A stretch of DNA of 64,000 bases, taken from positions 1,204,463 to 1,268,462 of the forward strand of contig VXBA01003137.1 of the NCBI GenBank assembly GCA_013399895.1. The letters run 5' to 3'. Position 1 is the stretch's first letter. Each line of letters opens with the position of its first letter. The position numbers were made by a program, and so were the translations under genes. This stretch comes from Serilophus lunatus. Its lineage: Eukaryota > Chordata > Aves > Passeriformes > Eurylaimidae. The notes under the pieces are model-generated. The model was not told the origin of the DNA. It made no database searches and was given only the letters and a program-made list of their open reading frames with translations. This document shows, in pieces, positions 11,051-25,119 of this stretch.

Positions 11051-14000
11051 CGCCCCTGCCCCGGGGCCGCGCTGCCTCCCCTTCCCTCCCCGCCCCTCCC
11101 GCGGGCGGATTTCCGTGACTCCGGCGGAGACGTTTCCAGAGGTTTAATTTTTATTTATTTTTTTTTTCGGTTGTCCCCTTTCACTGCTTGCCCCGGGCGC
11201 CGGAGGCGTCATGCTTCTCCACATTCAAAAATCAGTGACACCCTTCGTTTGGGATGCGGCGTTTCCCTCCTCCCCCCTCCCCGCCCGCGCCTCCGTAAAA
11301 CGATGTCTTCGGGGAAAGGAGGATTGAGAAAATCTGCTCCTTTCGCCTTTTTCTCTTGTTGCGTATTTTCACCCGACGAGGCGGTCCCCCCGCTCTCGAA
11401 CAGCCCCCTCCCGAAGGCGTCACCTCCAGGCTGTCGAGGCGTGAAACCGCGGGGTTCGTCCCCCCGGTGCCGGTGCCGGGGCAGCGCTGGGCCCGCTGCG
11501 AGCGGGGCCCTGCGGCAACAAAAACCCGATGGCGATGCTCGGGCTGGGAGCGCGTCGCAGCCCTGGGAGCGGGAAGGGAGGGGATGGAAGGGGCGGAGGC
11601 TCTTCCCGGCCGCCCCCCGGTGCTCCCGCAGCTCCCGGGGAGAGGTGCCCTTGCGAGGCGGGAGCGGGGGTGGCGGTATTTTGAGCGCTTTTTTGAGATG
11701 AGCCGACCATTAGCTCCCCATCGATGCTTGATGGGGGAAAAAAAAAAAAAGAAAAAGGATGTAGATGCTGTGCTGATGAGTTGCAGATACGTAAGGATCT
11801 CGGTCTTGTGACAGGAGATTAGGTAGCATCCACTGATCAGCACTTGGAGGAAATTATTTTCTTCCCCGAGAAAGCAAAGGTACTCATAAAATATTTAAGT
11901 ACTTTGAAAGAATAAAGCCTGTTCTAGCGCTGCGATGATCATCTTTTCTCCTTTGAAATGCCATTCCAGGCGTTGTGACAGCGGTCGTGGCCCCGGGCTT
12001 GAGTCTGTAAACTGAGATGTGGGATGGGACAGTTTTTGTAAACTGAACTATTAACTGATTAACTATGCTGTGATTTCCTGTGATTAATTTCCTCTGGGAA
12101 TTACTTTACGTCCAGATGCTGAGAAGCCTGTTTTACTGAACTCTGCCATTATGGAAGGTCCTCAACCTTAAATTTTATTTAATGGTGGTAAAATGTTAAA
12201 CATAAACACCACAAAGAATCTCCCTTCACTCTTCGATAATTATTTTTTAAGTGCTTTGTCACCTGGATGTGTTTTGTTGTTGTTGGCTTTTTTTCCTTTC
12301 TTTGTCTGAAGGAGGACAGGAAGGCTGGCAGAATAGAGAGAATAATGCAGCTGGGGATGTACAGAATTTTGTCAGAATATCAAGAATCTGGAAGCTATTT
12401 GCAGTGGATCAGATAAAAATGCTTTCTTTAACTCTTTTAAGAGAAACATTCTGATGCATGAGTTGTTACCAAACTTACTTTATCTTAGTGTTGCATTCAT
12501 TTGGTTTTTTGATACGTGGTGGCTGTTTCCTATATCTGTTCTTTTAAGTAGAACTATGGGTTCTTCCCGTATTGTACTTCATCAGCCAATCAGTAATGGA
12601 TTTGATAGGCAAATTTTTCTAAAGATTTTGGTGAGAACAAAGACGCCCGAAAAGATCCAGGCTGTGAAAGCGAACTGGACAGTCTATCTTCAGTTGTAGG
12701 TGGGAGCTTGGAAGCTTCCTCAAATGACTGGAATGAAACCCAAGGCATGAGTAATTGCAGAAATGGATTGTGCAATACCATTTCCAGTTTTTGCAAACAC
12801 AGGGAGAAGGTATTTAATAGATATTGATACCATTTTATCTTCTGGAGCCTCCTAGAAGGACAGTTTCCATGTTTGCAGTGCTTTTCTTAGCACTGCAAGC
12901 AGAATGGAACTGAGATACAGTGCATTGGTTTTGATTTAGCTGGAAAGCAAAGAAAAGCTGTGAAATTCTGATTTTCCTGAAGAAAATTCTGGATTGGGGA
13001 ATCAGGCATGGAATGCATGGAGATAGGAGAATTTACTTGTAGAAGTTCTCCTGTCCGCTTCTAGCACGTGTTGGGGTGTAAAAGGACACAGTGGTGTGCA
13101 CTTCCCCCTCTTTCAAGAACATGCTACATAAAGTAAAAAAAAAAAAAATTGGTTCTGTTATGACCAGGGAACTGTTTGCAGTTTGAGAAAAGGAAGTTGT
13201 TCAGTACTGAGGGATGAAGCTACAAATCTGGGAGCTGGGGTTGAATCTGTCTCTCTTCACTGCCCCGATTGAGTCTGTGGGACTCTCTCTCCTTGTCTGT
13301 GGGTTTGTTGCTGTTTCCCTGGGTCAGAGTCCATCTGAACGGGCTTTGAATGGGGAAGATGAAATGGGGAAAAACAGTCTGTGATCAAGTGACTTGAACT
13401 GTGACATAACACGTGTAAATCAGGGCGGGAAGACAGTGCTTCTGGTGTGTCTGTTGTACAGTTATATGAACCAAAAATAGCAAAATAAATTGCAGGTTCT
13501 CTCCTGTGGTTTAATTTCTCTTTCTCTACCATCAAAAACCTGGGAGTCTGTTTTTATTTTACGAATGCATTAGTAGGTAGAATGATCTTTTTAATTAAAA
13601 TTGTGCTTGACCTTCAAAAAACCCCATATATTTTAAATTAATATACGTCATTTTCTATCATATATTATATAAAAACCAGCTTGTCCTAGAAGTTTCAAAT
13701 AAAAGCCACAAATATGTAGATTGCTGACATAATTAGATTTTAGAGGGGAAGACCTGTGATTGGGAAAGTAGTGCTGCATCACTGAAGTTGAAATGTGTCA
13801 TGCAGGCTCTTAGATTGTAGGTAAGTCTGGGAGTAGTTGGACATTAAAGAGACTCACTAACTGCCCTTGTACCTTAATACCTCTGCATGGAGCATTCCCA
13901 GCTACTCACTCCTCTCTGTTTCTAATGCAGTGTGGCTGTACTTGCTCTGTTTGCAGTGACTCTGGTAGTTTGCTGAGTACATGAGAAGTCAATTCACTCC

Positions 14001-16826
14001 ACTAACCCAGCAGAACACTATTTCTTTTCTTTTTTGCTTTGCTTTTTTTTTTTTTTTAAGTTTTCATCCTCCATTGGATTAGCAAGTTGAATTATCTTAT
14101 TGTGTGGTCAGATGAGTGCTAGAGCAAGGACACAGAATGGGGACAACAGTGTCCAGACAGGAGGAGAAGAACACTCCTTTTTCCAGTAGCAAAGATACAT
14201 TTGATCTGTTTTAGTGCCCTGTTTGACTGTCCCCTGTGCCACTCCAGGCTGCTGCCGTCAGAGAGGAGGTGGGTTATGTGTAAATCCAGGAGAACAAAGT
14301 TGCAAAGTTCTTGTTAATTTTTATTTGTCATCCTTGATGTGTAAAATGCCCGCAGCCCCAGACTAAACATTCAGAACATATCACTGGATGAAAAAAATGT
14401 TTCCCTGGAAAGCACATGTGAAGAGGGAGTAGAAGTGGTTCTTTCTTAAGTGTTATGGCCTTTGTATTAGAATAAGTAGGATTTTTGTTCCAGCCTAATA
14501 TTGGTGTCTTCTCTTTTACAGAATTTAAGGATGTAAACTTTCAAATATTTTCATAGTTTTGTCTCTCCTACTTACTAGTTTTGAAGTCAGTGGGTTTTGT
14601 GAATTGTAGAAGATTGCTATTACATATGTGTTTAGAGAAATCGTTTTTGATAATTCAAAACAGAGCTGGAACCATAGTCTCTCTTTTTATCCCCTACATT
14701 GAATACTCAGTAAAACGTGATAAATTTTTCCTTTGTGAGTCCAACATATCTGTCAACTTTTTCTCCTTTGAGAGATTGTTACTGAGAAAGTAGATTTTTT
14801 CCTTATCTAGATGCTCTGTAGAGCTTCAGCATCATCCACTGGTGGGCTCTTTTACTGTGTCTTCTTTGGTTGGTCCTGCTGCATTAATTGCAAGGATTGA
14901 TGTTTCTGTAAAAGGGTTCTTTGATTACTGGTTTCTCTTCTTGTGAACTAAAATGTTTTATATTTTGATCTCATCCATGAAACTTAAGAGGGTATTGTCC
15001 TTGACGAATAGCTGAATCTTCTAATGTCTATGTGGTGGGTTTTCCAGATCTCATCTCATTTTATGCTTCATTCCAAATGAAATTCTGGTTCTGCTCATTT
15101 CCTTTCTTTCCAGGAAGAACTGCAATCATTGATCTTTTCAGAGACATAATAACAGAAGTGGTGCCACTCCCTGGCATTTCCAAGATGTTCCTTTGTGCTC
15201 GGGGTATTTAGTGAGTCTTCAGCTGTGGGATAAGAAAAACTGGTAATCAATCCATTAGCAGATCATTATGGTCTGAAAGTAGTAATACACTCCATGCATT
15301 AAATCAGACACGTGACTTTTCCCTCAAAATTACATGCCCGAATAATTCTGTTGATGGTCTTTCTATTGAATTGCAAATATTTGGCCATCTAAATATGCAT
15401 TCTGTTCTGTGTTCAAAACCAGAGCCTTTTCAATTATGTCTTATTTGTCTTCTCATAGTGGATTGCATTTCAAAATTGGAAAGAATAATAGAAGTTAGAA
15501 TGTCATGACAGCTTTTCTGTTTTCTCATATGTTTTTCCTGCTTACATGAATCTTACCTTCATTCCTCTGCCCCCTGTGAGCTAGCTGACTAATTAGTCCT
15601 TTTGAACTGTGTCATCAATGGAATCTTGATGTCAGGAATTATTCTACTTAATTTTATAATTTAACTTACTTAATAGAAGACACTTAATGGGTAATATTGG
15701 AGTTTTGGTGGGCTTTTTTCCCTTAAAATGACCACGTAGATGGACCTTTGATCTAACTCATACCACTGTCTTTTCTCCGAGAATATATATAACCTGGTGC
15801 CAAGGGGGAGTAAAAAAAGATGCAAACAATATATGGTAATTTCTGCTGAGGCATTGCTTGTCTTCCATCTGTTTTCTTTTGAGTCAGGTGTAGCTTCTGT
15901 TAAGGATTTTTCCTTCCCCTTGATCTTCATTTCTTCATCTTGTCTTGGAAAGTTAATTCAGTAAAAATTACCTCATTTTTTATTAATGTTCAGCTATATA
16001 TCAATTTAATAATTAAAATCTTGATTTTCTACATATTTTGTTATTACAAAAAAGCCACCCCAGTTTCGTGAGATTAATGATGATTGCACTGCTGCTCATT
16101 CATCTCCCCTTTCTTTAAGTGGTCATGTTTTCTTTTTGTTGTTTCCAAAGGGGATAGTCAAGCAAAGTGAAGGTAAAACCCTTCTTGTAGGAATGACTTT
16201 TTGAAGTGACTTTGTGAGTCAAAAAACAGAGCTCGAATTTTAGCTTTGACTGTGAAACTGGCCATTACAAATATTTTTTTAATTTTAAGCAGAAGTTATT
16301 CAGGAAGCCTTTGAGGAACCACCAAGAACCCAGAACTTGTTTAGCTTTTGGATGAGCAAAGAGTTTTGAAGAATGATGGCAACTGGTTGATTTAAGAATT
16401 ATGGAGCCGCTACTTTTTTTTTTTCATGTTACAGATGATAGTACCTTCTGTGGTCATTTTATGTTTATTTTTCTATCACAAACCTTATTGATAAACATAA
16501 TAAAAGGTCTTTTTGGAAAACTGTTTTTCTTTCAGATGCTGCTCAGTTATCACACTCTTACAGTTTTTTAATCGTCATGCTAATTTTTTTATTAGGCCAC
16601 ATTGGTGATAATTGAGTAGAGCCTTCATTTTGATCGAGTCTACACTAACCTGACTCTTTAGAAACCTTAGTGACATCAATTAATTCTAAGTAAGCCATAG
16701 TTCATGTCTGTTTGTTAAAATAAGTATTTTTACTTTTAACTCTTACCAGTTCACAAATTCTGCAATTTATTTTTAATTAATCTAATCTAAACTTCGTTAG
16801 CTTCTGAATACATTTTGTTAGCTCTT

Positions 16827-17070
16827 GACAGGATAGGAGGGAATGGATTCAAACTGAAAGAGAGTAGGTTAAATTGGATATTTGGGAAAAATGCCTTGTT
16901 GTGTGGGTGGTGAGGCCAGAGCAGCTGGGGATGCTCCATCCCTGACAGTGTTCAAGGCCGGGCTGGAGGGAATCTGAGCAGCCTGGTCTAGTGAAAGGTG
17001 TCCCTCCCTTTGGTGGGCGGGTTTGAAACTAAATGATCTTTCCTTTCCAACCCAAACATTCTATGATTCT
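16827..17070 (+). mobile_element. CR1 LINE fragment, 3' end
   Basis: This is the 3' terminal part of an avian CR1 retrotransposon on the plus strand. Diagnostic segments in order are the 'GGATAGGAGGGAATGG' region, the 'ATGCTCCATCCCTGACAG' segment, 'TTCAAGGCCGGGCTGGA', 'AGCAGCCTGGTCTAGTGAAA' and the terminal CATTCTATGATTCT tail. It is strongly 5'-truncated and has small internal losses, so it is non-coding. Confidence 0.9.
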
Positions 17071-19379
17071 TTTTAGACCAGCTGCAGTCCTGATCCAGTG
17101 CAAGGAATCCTGTGTGTAAGTTGCTGAGTGCTCTTCTGAGCGGTGCAGTTGCCTGCCCAGTATCAGTCCTGCAGATACATTTTAGACAGTGTGTCCAGAA
17201 GAGGCACAAAATCGTCAAGATCTGAAATGCCAGTTGAAGAATGGAAGCATGTGGGCATTCTTCATATGTTGAGAACAGATTCCTGATTTAAGGAACTGTC
17301 TCCTTGTTTTACGGGGAGCTGTAGAGAGGCTTCTGTTGAACGTGTTTGTGTTGGAGGGTTTTTTTGTTGGTTTGAGTTTTTTACAATTTTTTTTTCTTCT
17401 GTAGACAGTACTGTATGGCTCTATCTACTCTCTTCAGTTCTCATTCTAGTTGTAGAACAGTAAGAAAGATAATGTTTCTGCACAATACTGGATGTAATGA
17501 AAATGAGTAGTTAGATATAGTCAGTAGGTGTACTGCAAAAAAGAATAAATATTTAAAAGAAAACCCCTCCCAAAACCAAAACAAAAATAGAAAAAAAGAA
17601 GCCAAGAATGAGCAATGGAAAAACACATTTACACAAAAAAAACACCTGTCTGAACTTAAACTTGGCTGTAGATTTAGTAAATCACTTGAAAGTTCAGAAA
17701 TGCCACAAACTTTTTTAGAAAAGTTTGCCAATAACAATATTTGGAACAAGGTAGCCACTGCAGAAAGTATATTGTTTTTCCATTAATCACACTTTGCCAC
17801 TTTGTCTTGAATCTTTGTATCCTGTTTGTTTCATTGTCCCTTTTCCTCATTCAGAATTTTATTTTTGACTTCCTCGAGCACGGACATGTTTCTGTCTGCC
17901 CCAGATCTTGGTGCGGTCAGTGGATGTTCAGGTGCTACTTCCGTTTTTACGCAGCAGTGCAAAGGCCACTATAATCCTAGTGCATCATATTCTGCAGCTT
18001 GCTGTAGGAAGTTTATTGCTCGTCATTAACCAATATTGTCTTTTTCTTTCTTCCTAAAATAAATACTTATTTCTCCAGTATTTGCAACTTCTATATCACA
18101 TACAAGGGCTTGCATACTGCTTGTATATTTTTTCTACTGTTCCTTAACCCAACACACCCGGCCTTTTCTCCTTTCCTGTGGCCTAATTGCATTTTCTTTA
18201 GCATACTTTATTGGCAACTTTAGCTGTCAAAGTTAAACGTGTTGTGTGTTGTGTTGTTGAAGCTGCAAATAGCAACAGTCAGCTTCCCTCTTAGGGCATA
18301 GCAATACTCCAGAATCCTGTTTGTATTGAACTCCTGGAGGATTGTCATTGCAAGTGGATTGTTTCCAAATGCTGCCTGGTTACCTGCTTTGAGGAGGTCA
18401 GTGTTTGTAACAGAGCTAGGAACTAAGTTGTACAGCAACCACCTTTCAAAAACTGCAGATAGTTGAAATGTTTTTAAGTTTGTTGGTTTGTTTTTTTCAT
18501 CGTTCCTGAGTTCTAGTTTGTTAAGAAATAAGGAGGGTTTTTTCTGCTGAAGTTTCTAGTGTTGCTTTTATGGTCTCAAGTTTTACTTACCTCGTTTATG
18601 TACCCCACACAACAACTGTTTTCAGATGGTTTTGTTAATATTACTGGGTATTTACTTGCATGTCCAACAAGATTAATTCCTTTTGCTGTTGTCTGGGCAC
18701 CCTGTAGCATATAGTAAAGCTTTGTGTATTGTGGCAGTAAAAAGAAAAAAGATGAACCATCAAGACAGTGAGTGAACCAGGAAGTCTTGAGTCACTCCTT
18801 GTCCAGTTGAGGTGAATACAAACCTTTAATTTAGCAGAAAAAAAACCCAACAGAAAAATAATCAAACATACTGTTATTTTTTTAGTACAATTAATTAAAT
18901 TACTTCAAGCAACACTGTGGGAGAAGAATAGTTTTAGCAGACTAAGATCCTTGGGTTCCTGGATTTTGTGGGTCTTTCCCTTGGTGCGCTTTCATTCCAA
19001 AACCAAGAAAAGGATTAAGTTTGCTATTTTTATCTGTTGTGGTTATGGAGGGACAATGCCATTGACAAAAAAAGAAAGAATTCAATAATGTCCGTGTATT
19101 GTTTTATTTGTGTAATTATTTCCATAGGACTTCTTCTTTTCTTTCTATTCAAGACACTTGTTCACATTTGGGGTCACTGATCTAAAGCAGATTTAGAAGA
19201 CAGGCTGCATTAATGCATCATGAGGTGAGAGGCTAAAGATTTGATTGGGGTGTGTTATAAAACATGGTTGAGACAAGTGAAAATAGAATAAAAATACACA
19301 CTGAAACTTTTTACAAAGCATATCGTTTTAATCTGTAAAGGATAAATATGAAATACTACTTTATGTTTGAATAATAATT

Positions 19380-19563
19380 GTGGTGAAGCACTGTAACAGG
19401 TTACCCAGAGAAGTTGTGAATGCCTCTCTCCCTAGAAGTGTTCCAGGCCAAGCTGGGTGGGGCCCTGGGCAGCCTGATCTAGGGGAAAGTGTCCCTGCTC
19501 ATGGCAGAGGGGCTGGAACTGGATGATCTTTGAGATCCCTTCCAACTCAAATAGTCCTTAGAG
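19380..19563 (+). mobile_element. CR1 LINE fragment, 3' end
   Basis: The plus-strand CR1 3' end begins at the GGTGAAGCACTG segment and runs through 'CAGCCTGATCTAGGGGAAAG' and 'GATCTTTGAGATCCCTTCCA'. The terminal octamer repeat is decayed. It is 5'-truncated and non-coding. Confidence 0.9.
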
Positions 19564-21524
19564 TTACTGCAGATTTCTCTAAATATAAGAAGCCCTGTAA
19601 GGCTTAGGTGGATTTGGTGTAATTGCCCTGTGTCTTGTAGCAGCCTGAGCAGACCTGGCTGCTGACTGTCCTGATCCTGCCCTGTTCTTCCCTTTTCTCC
19701 CACCCCTAGCTACACAGCCCTATTCCTTTCACTTTGCTGCAAGATTGCTGTGGAATTCTGGAAACCATTTCTTTATGGGAGTGGAGAAGAGCCCAAGAGC
19801 TATTCTGTCACTAGATGAACACTGAAATAACCCAGCTCAGCTCCACAGCCATATGTGTCCTGCAGCCAAGGCAAAGGGAGGAGTCGTGACTTTGTGGCTG
19901 GAGCAGTGCAAGAGTTTTGGGATCTTGACAGCAGAGAAACTGGCTTTGGCTGATGTGGAACTGCAACTTCTTCACTTTAGCGTTTATATGATGAGGCTTG
20001 AAACTGCTCGTTTGCCTGTCAGTTGGGTCTTCAACAGTAATGTTGAAAATAAGTGAAAACAATGAAGTTCTGGACATGAAAGCGACTTATGACAGAGTAA
20101 TCTGTGTGTTAGTGTTGTTACGATGCAAAGTTAACGCAGACTCCTGCTGTGTGGCACAAGCAGGGGCCACAAGGTACTGAGATTTGCTTGAGATTTGCTG
20201 CACTGCAAGTGTGTGCAGGAGCTGCTAACAAGGAACACGTGCCATGCTATAAATTTCATATCCCATACTGCTCCTGTATGTAGGTCTTCACATTTAATTC
20301 AGCTGCTAACTTCCTCATTTCAGCTAGTAAAAGTTGGGCAGAAGCTGCTTCGCTGTCATAAATTCTGGACACACTGGAATTTTATCAACTTTCAGATATG
20401 AAAAGCTGTGGAGAATTTGAAAATGTGTTTTCTTTCTCTTGAACCAAATTTGAAAAAACATCTGAGCAGCTCTTTGAACTTGAGGATAAAATTTGAATAA
20501 AAATCAGTCTTTGGAGATCCGTTGTTTATGGGACTTTTATAACTACATAGAATTAAAATAAAAATAATAAGGATAATTGTTCTGTCAGTATTCTTTTATT
20601 TTTCAACTGCCTTTCTCTCTGCAAAAGATTTTAGGTTGGTAATTCCTGGTAAATTCTAGAGGAGCTATTTCTAACTGTAGAGCTCACCTTTTGTTGAAGT
20701 ATAGGCAGACATGGTTGGGTCATTATTATTGAAACATCTCTTTAATCCATTATGGTTCTTGTGTGTTTGTACTCACAATGCCAGGAGAGTGCACTGTTAA
20801 AAATGCTCATGTGCCTGGGTGGGATGGCCCTCAACCTCTTCATCTTGGGGACCAAGTACAGGGCATATGTTTCTATTTTCTCTCTTCCTCCCTCTAGGTT
20901 GTAATAGTATGTGGATTGTACATCTGAGGACTAAAGGGGAAAAAAGCCCACTTCTGTATTTCTGGCAACATTGGGAAAGCACTTTGCTTTTGATCCAAAG
21001 TACAGCCATGCTGTTAAGATAAAATGGAGAGAAAAACATATGCAGGAGAAAAAGTAATGTCGGTTTTCTTAGGGATGTGTCCTGTGTCCCTAACTTACCA
21101 GACCTCAGCATGCACGTCTGCTTGCCCTTGCCTGCAGCTTGGTTGGGAACCAGCAATGTTCTGTGAGAAGAATAACCTGGGCTGCAAATACCCTGCAGAG
21201 GCAGAGAGCCCTGAGCACGGGTCAGCAGGCAGGCTGTAAGAAGATGGGGAATTCTTGAACTTGTATTGCAGTCACTCAGCTAGTGGGATGATGGACTTGT
21301 TTCTTTGATCTTGTTCTGCTCAGCCCTTCATTTTCCTGAAACTTTCAGGAGCTTTGCAACTTTGAAATCTCCAGCTCTCAGGCTTGCTGTTGGGAGGAGT
21401 GATTGGTGGAAAGAAACTGTTTGCTTAAGCTTCACTTCCTCAGGTAACTAAAAATGGCTTTAGTAGGAGTTTTAATTGCTAACTATGAAGTATAAGGAGA
21501 ATACAGTTAAAAAAAGCCCTTATG

Positions 21525-21748
21525 CACAGGAAGTTCAACCTGAACATGAAGAGCTTCCTGGTTGTGCAGGTGACCACACTGGAGCAGATTGCCCAGGGAG
21601 GTTTTGGACTCTCACTGGAGATATTCAAGAACTGTCTGGACGAAATCCTCTGCCATGTGCTCTAGGATGACCCTGCTTGAGCAGGGATGTTGGACCAGAT
21701 GACACACTGTAGTCCCATCCAAACTTACCTATTCTGGGATTCTGTGAA
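21525..21748 (+). mobile_element. CR1 LINE fragment, 3' end (different subfamily)
   Basis: This plus-strand CR1 3' end has the segments 'GGAAGTTCAACCTGAACATG', 'GCAGATTGCCCAGGGAGG', 'GACCCTGCTTGAGCAGGG' and the tail GGGATTCTGTGA. The 'CTGCTTGAGCAGG' hairpin region and the TTCTGTGA tail differ from the two copies upstream, which suggests another CR1 subfamily. It is 5'-truncated. Confidence 0.88.
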
Positions 21749-24700
21749 AGAGTAATTTAAAGAATACAGGATATGAGTTGTTCCAGCCTTTAAAAGAGAA
21801 ACTCGTAATGATCTGTCTTTATCAACCTCTTATGCTTCTGACCATATGTAGTTCCATCTTAAAATGATTTAAAATATTTTTGATAAACCAGAAGATTATT
21901 TTTGTATTGCAGCAGCGTAGTCGGTGTTGCTTAATGTACCTTTTGCTTTTTATGCAGCTGAACTTAACAGACTTTCCAGTCAAATTTTTTTATTGGAGAC
22001 ACAAAATGAGTAACTTCTGTAGCAACTGTGTAGTTTTTAAAATAAACAAAATCCAAGCCCCCAGACTTACTCACTAAAGTGAAAACAAAAGGGATGACTT
22101 GGTCCCTTTTTGTGGATGGGGTTACAATACCACTTCCTCTTGTTTGATTCAGTGCCTGGAGAATTGTGTGTAGAGTTTGGAGCTCTTCCCATTTAGCCTT
22201 CCCTTTCACATCTCTTTTTTTTAAGGTACCAAAATTACTGAACTTAAAAAGAAAGTCTGTATAGGTTTCCTCCCATAGATTGGCTTATTCCCATAGAATT
22301 CCAGAGCTCTATTTATTGAAAGACACACTTGAATTCATTTAATAGCCTTTAAAAATATTTATAGTATGCTACTAATAAAAGCATTTTCCAGTGGTCTCCA
22401 GGTATTCTGAACTTAAAACAGATTTTCATTGTAACTTTCTGCAAAACATAGCTGGTGTACAAAATGAAGCTTAAATCCCCAGTCATTCTTTAACCTGTTT
22501 GTAAAGATCCACATGAAAATTTTTATTTAATTGAGGGGTTGTAAGGTACCTGCTCAAACAAGTCCTTGCATAAAAATGTCAATCTGCACATTCACTCCTT
22601 GTGTTAATTCTGATAGTTTATACTGATAATTCACAAGCTGTTTGATCACTTTTAGTAAATAAGGTCTAGTAGGAGAAATAGATTACCATGCTAGCAGCTA
22701 TATTCCTATTTGTTAGCTGCATACAAGAAAGGAGTGAGTAGGAGAGCTTCTCTGCAGGGAAGCCATTTGGCTGGGTACTAATTACAGAGTGGTTTAAAAT
22801 CTTGGCCATAAGTAGAAATCATTAAAACCGTGGGTATTCATGTTGTTTATGCAAATGTCTTACCCTGCTTTGTGTCTTGCTGAAGTCTCTTAATACTGTC
22901 TTTTGGCGGCTATTTTCGTGTGGGTGTACATTGAGAAAGTGTTTCTGTTATATTTGTTACCTTTCAGTTTCATTTCAAAGGAAGGAAAGAGATGGGAGTA
23001 CACAGCCATTAAAGAAATGCCAATGACTTGGGCTCTGATTAAAGAACCAAACAAATAATTAAAATATAAGTCACTTTAAGCCTTGTTCTGGCCTATTTTT
23101 ATGTGAATCTCAAGGAAGAGGTAAAGATCAAGGCTCATGCTGAATAAAAAATCTGATCTCTTTACATCGCAGTTACCATGCTAATTTTTAAAGAATTTTG
23201 GTTTTAAGCTTGTCCTGATGTTAAATGCTTGTGGAATACCCATGTAACTCAACATAATTATGGCACAGAATCAGTGAGCTTTTATGTTATTTTTACGATT
23301 TGTGCATGCTTCAGACAGGGAAGATTGCTGTGAGCAAGCACCTCCTACAAGTTTAAGGCAAAATTTTGAGCCTTCAGTTGCTTTGTAAAATAAGTACATC
23401 CAACTTTATTTTTTTATTTTTTTTTTTCCTTAATGTAGGGCTTGTGTTACTGATCTTGGAACAAACAACTCAGTGTATTTCCAAGAAAAATACATCTGTG
23501 GACTTGGCTGTTGAGGGTAATTGTAAAAAGCTCCAAAGCATTCCATAAGGGAGTGGATAGACTACCAAATATTTTGTGTGGAGCTTACCTTGGCATGATA
23601 AATATGTTTTTCATGTTACAGTGGAGATGTAGGACAGAATCATAAGATTGAATACTGTTTTTGAACTCATGTATCTGTAATACTTTGAAAAGATGAGGGT
23701 ATTAGTCATATTGATATTGAGAATTGTCTTCTATCCCTTGCACTTTCATGTTCTATTTGCTTATGTATTGTGTCAAGAAGTAAAGTGCAATTGAAAGAGG
23801 TGTTAAAATAACTTCAATCTATGCTTTTCTTTGGAGAGCAAACTTATCTTTGTACTCAAAAAATAAATAATTCCTTGTATTAAGGAAGAAAAGTTTGCAT
23901 TGCCTTGAATGTAATCTAATCTTGAGTCATGGACTAAACCCCATCTATTTCACAATTTTGGGGAAAGTGAAATCACCACCCCTGGGAGGTTAAGAGGTCC
24001 AGTTTTATTTGCAAAGTGGTGTTTGTCTTCTCAGTAGTGCTCAGGGCTGTGGTCAGTACTTGGCCAATGCAAATAAAGCCTCATCACACACAGCCCACAA
24101 AATCACTTGGAATATGCCACAATGGAGTCAGTGAGAATAGGAAATAGAAGAGGAAGACTTGACTGCTGCTTTTAAGATTGCATTCTGCCTGAATGCAACG
24201 CTCTGTTTTGTATTTAATAATTTATTTATTTTCCTGTGTGCTTGTCTTGGCAAGAGTATAGTCTGATACGGAGTAGGGGTGGAAGGAGGTATTTCTGTAG
24301 CTTTCATTACAGGAAGCTTTTTCCCAAAGACAGTTTGGTTATGGTTTCTTTGACCTGCTTGCCACAATCATTTCTGAAGGCTACTTATCATATATACTGT
24401 TTATTAACATACTTGATATGTTGATCTGTTGACAGTGAACCTCATTTGATCATGGTGAAATAGGAGAGCTTCAAAATAATTTTTTTGTAAAATTCCTTTA
24501 TCTGAATAAGAGTGATGGACAAAAAATGAACTTGTTTGTTTGAACACAAATTAAGCTACACTTACAAGCAGTCATTAGCCTTTATTTTAGATGTTTATTG
24601 AAAGCAGTGTTTGAAAAGTGTAGGAAGGCTGCAGAGAAGAGCATTCCTGAGAAATAATTTTTTGATTATGATTGTAAAGATAGGAATGCAAAATGAGCTG

Positions 24701-25119
24701 TCCGTTTCTTTAATAAATGCAAAATATCCTTACTGTCTGTTATTAAAGGATAAAATAGCCAATAACAGAGTATGCTTTTAATATTTAGGCAGGGTAACAA
24801 AATTTCAAAATTAAAAAATAATCTTCAGATACTTCTGATCATTATAAGAAGAATATATGCATGAAAAGGGTTATGATTGTTGTGCGTACAGTACCAGTCT
24901 TTTGCAAAGTTTTCTAATCTTTTAAGAATTTGCTTGTTTACCAGCATTCTCTGTAAAGATAAGCCAGTGTTTTACTTTTTGTCAAGTTGCTGAAGGCTTT
25001 GTTTCAATCTGCTTTTCTTAATACAGATTGATCTCCTAGCTTCTACTAGGAATTGTGGTGTTTGATTTCTTTTCCTCCTTGACAGCTTTTCAGTTGGTTT
25101 TTTTATTTTGTATAGTGGA

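Larger units (their letters stand above)
9480..11700. promoter_or_regulatory. CpG island, probable bidirectional SDCCAG8/CEP170 promoter
   Basis: About 2.2 kb of very GC- and CpG-rich sequence stands out against the AT-rich flanks. It covers SDCCAG8 exon 1 and lies upstream of CEP170 on the other strand. Within it are a ZNF143-type element, a perfect NRF1 palindrome, several GC boxes and short tandem repeats. No TATA box is obvious, which fits a dispersed housekeeping promoter. Long open frames in several frames here come from the scarcity of stop codons in GC-rich DNA and are not genes. The first, non-coding CEP170 exon must splice to 34708, but its donor was not identified and may lie in the gap. 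Boundaries are approximate. Confidence 0.85.

Noticed and set aside
10351..11118. Open frames running through the N gap
   Set aside because: The undetermined bases translate as unknown residues and hide any stops. There is no protein similarity on either side.
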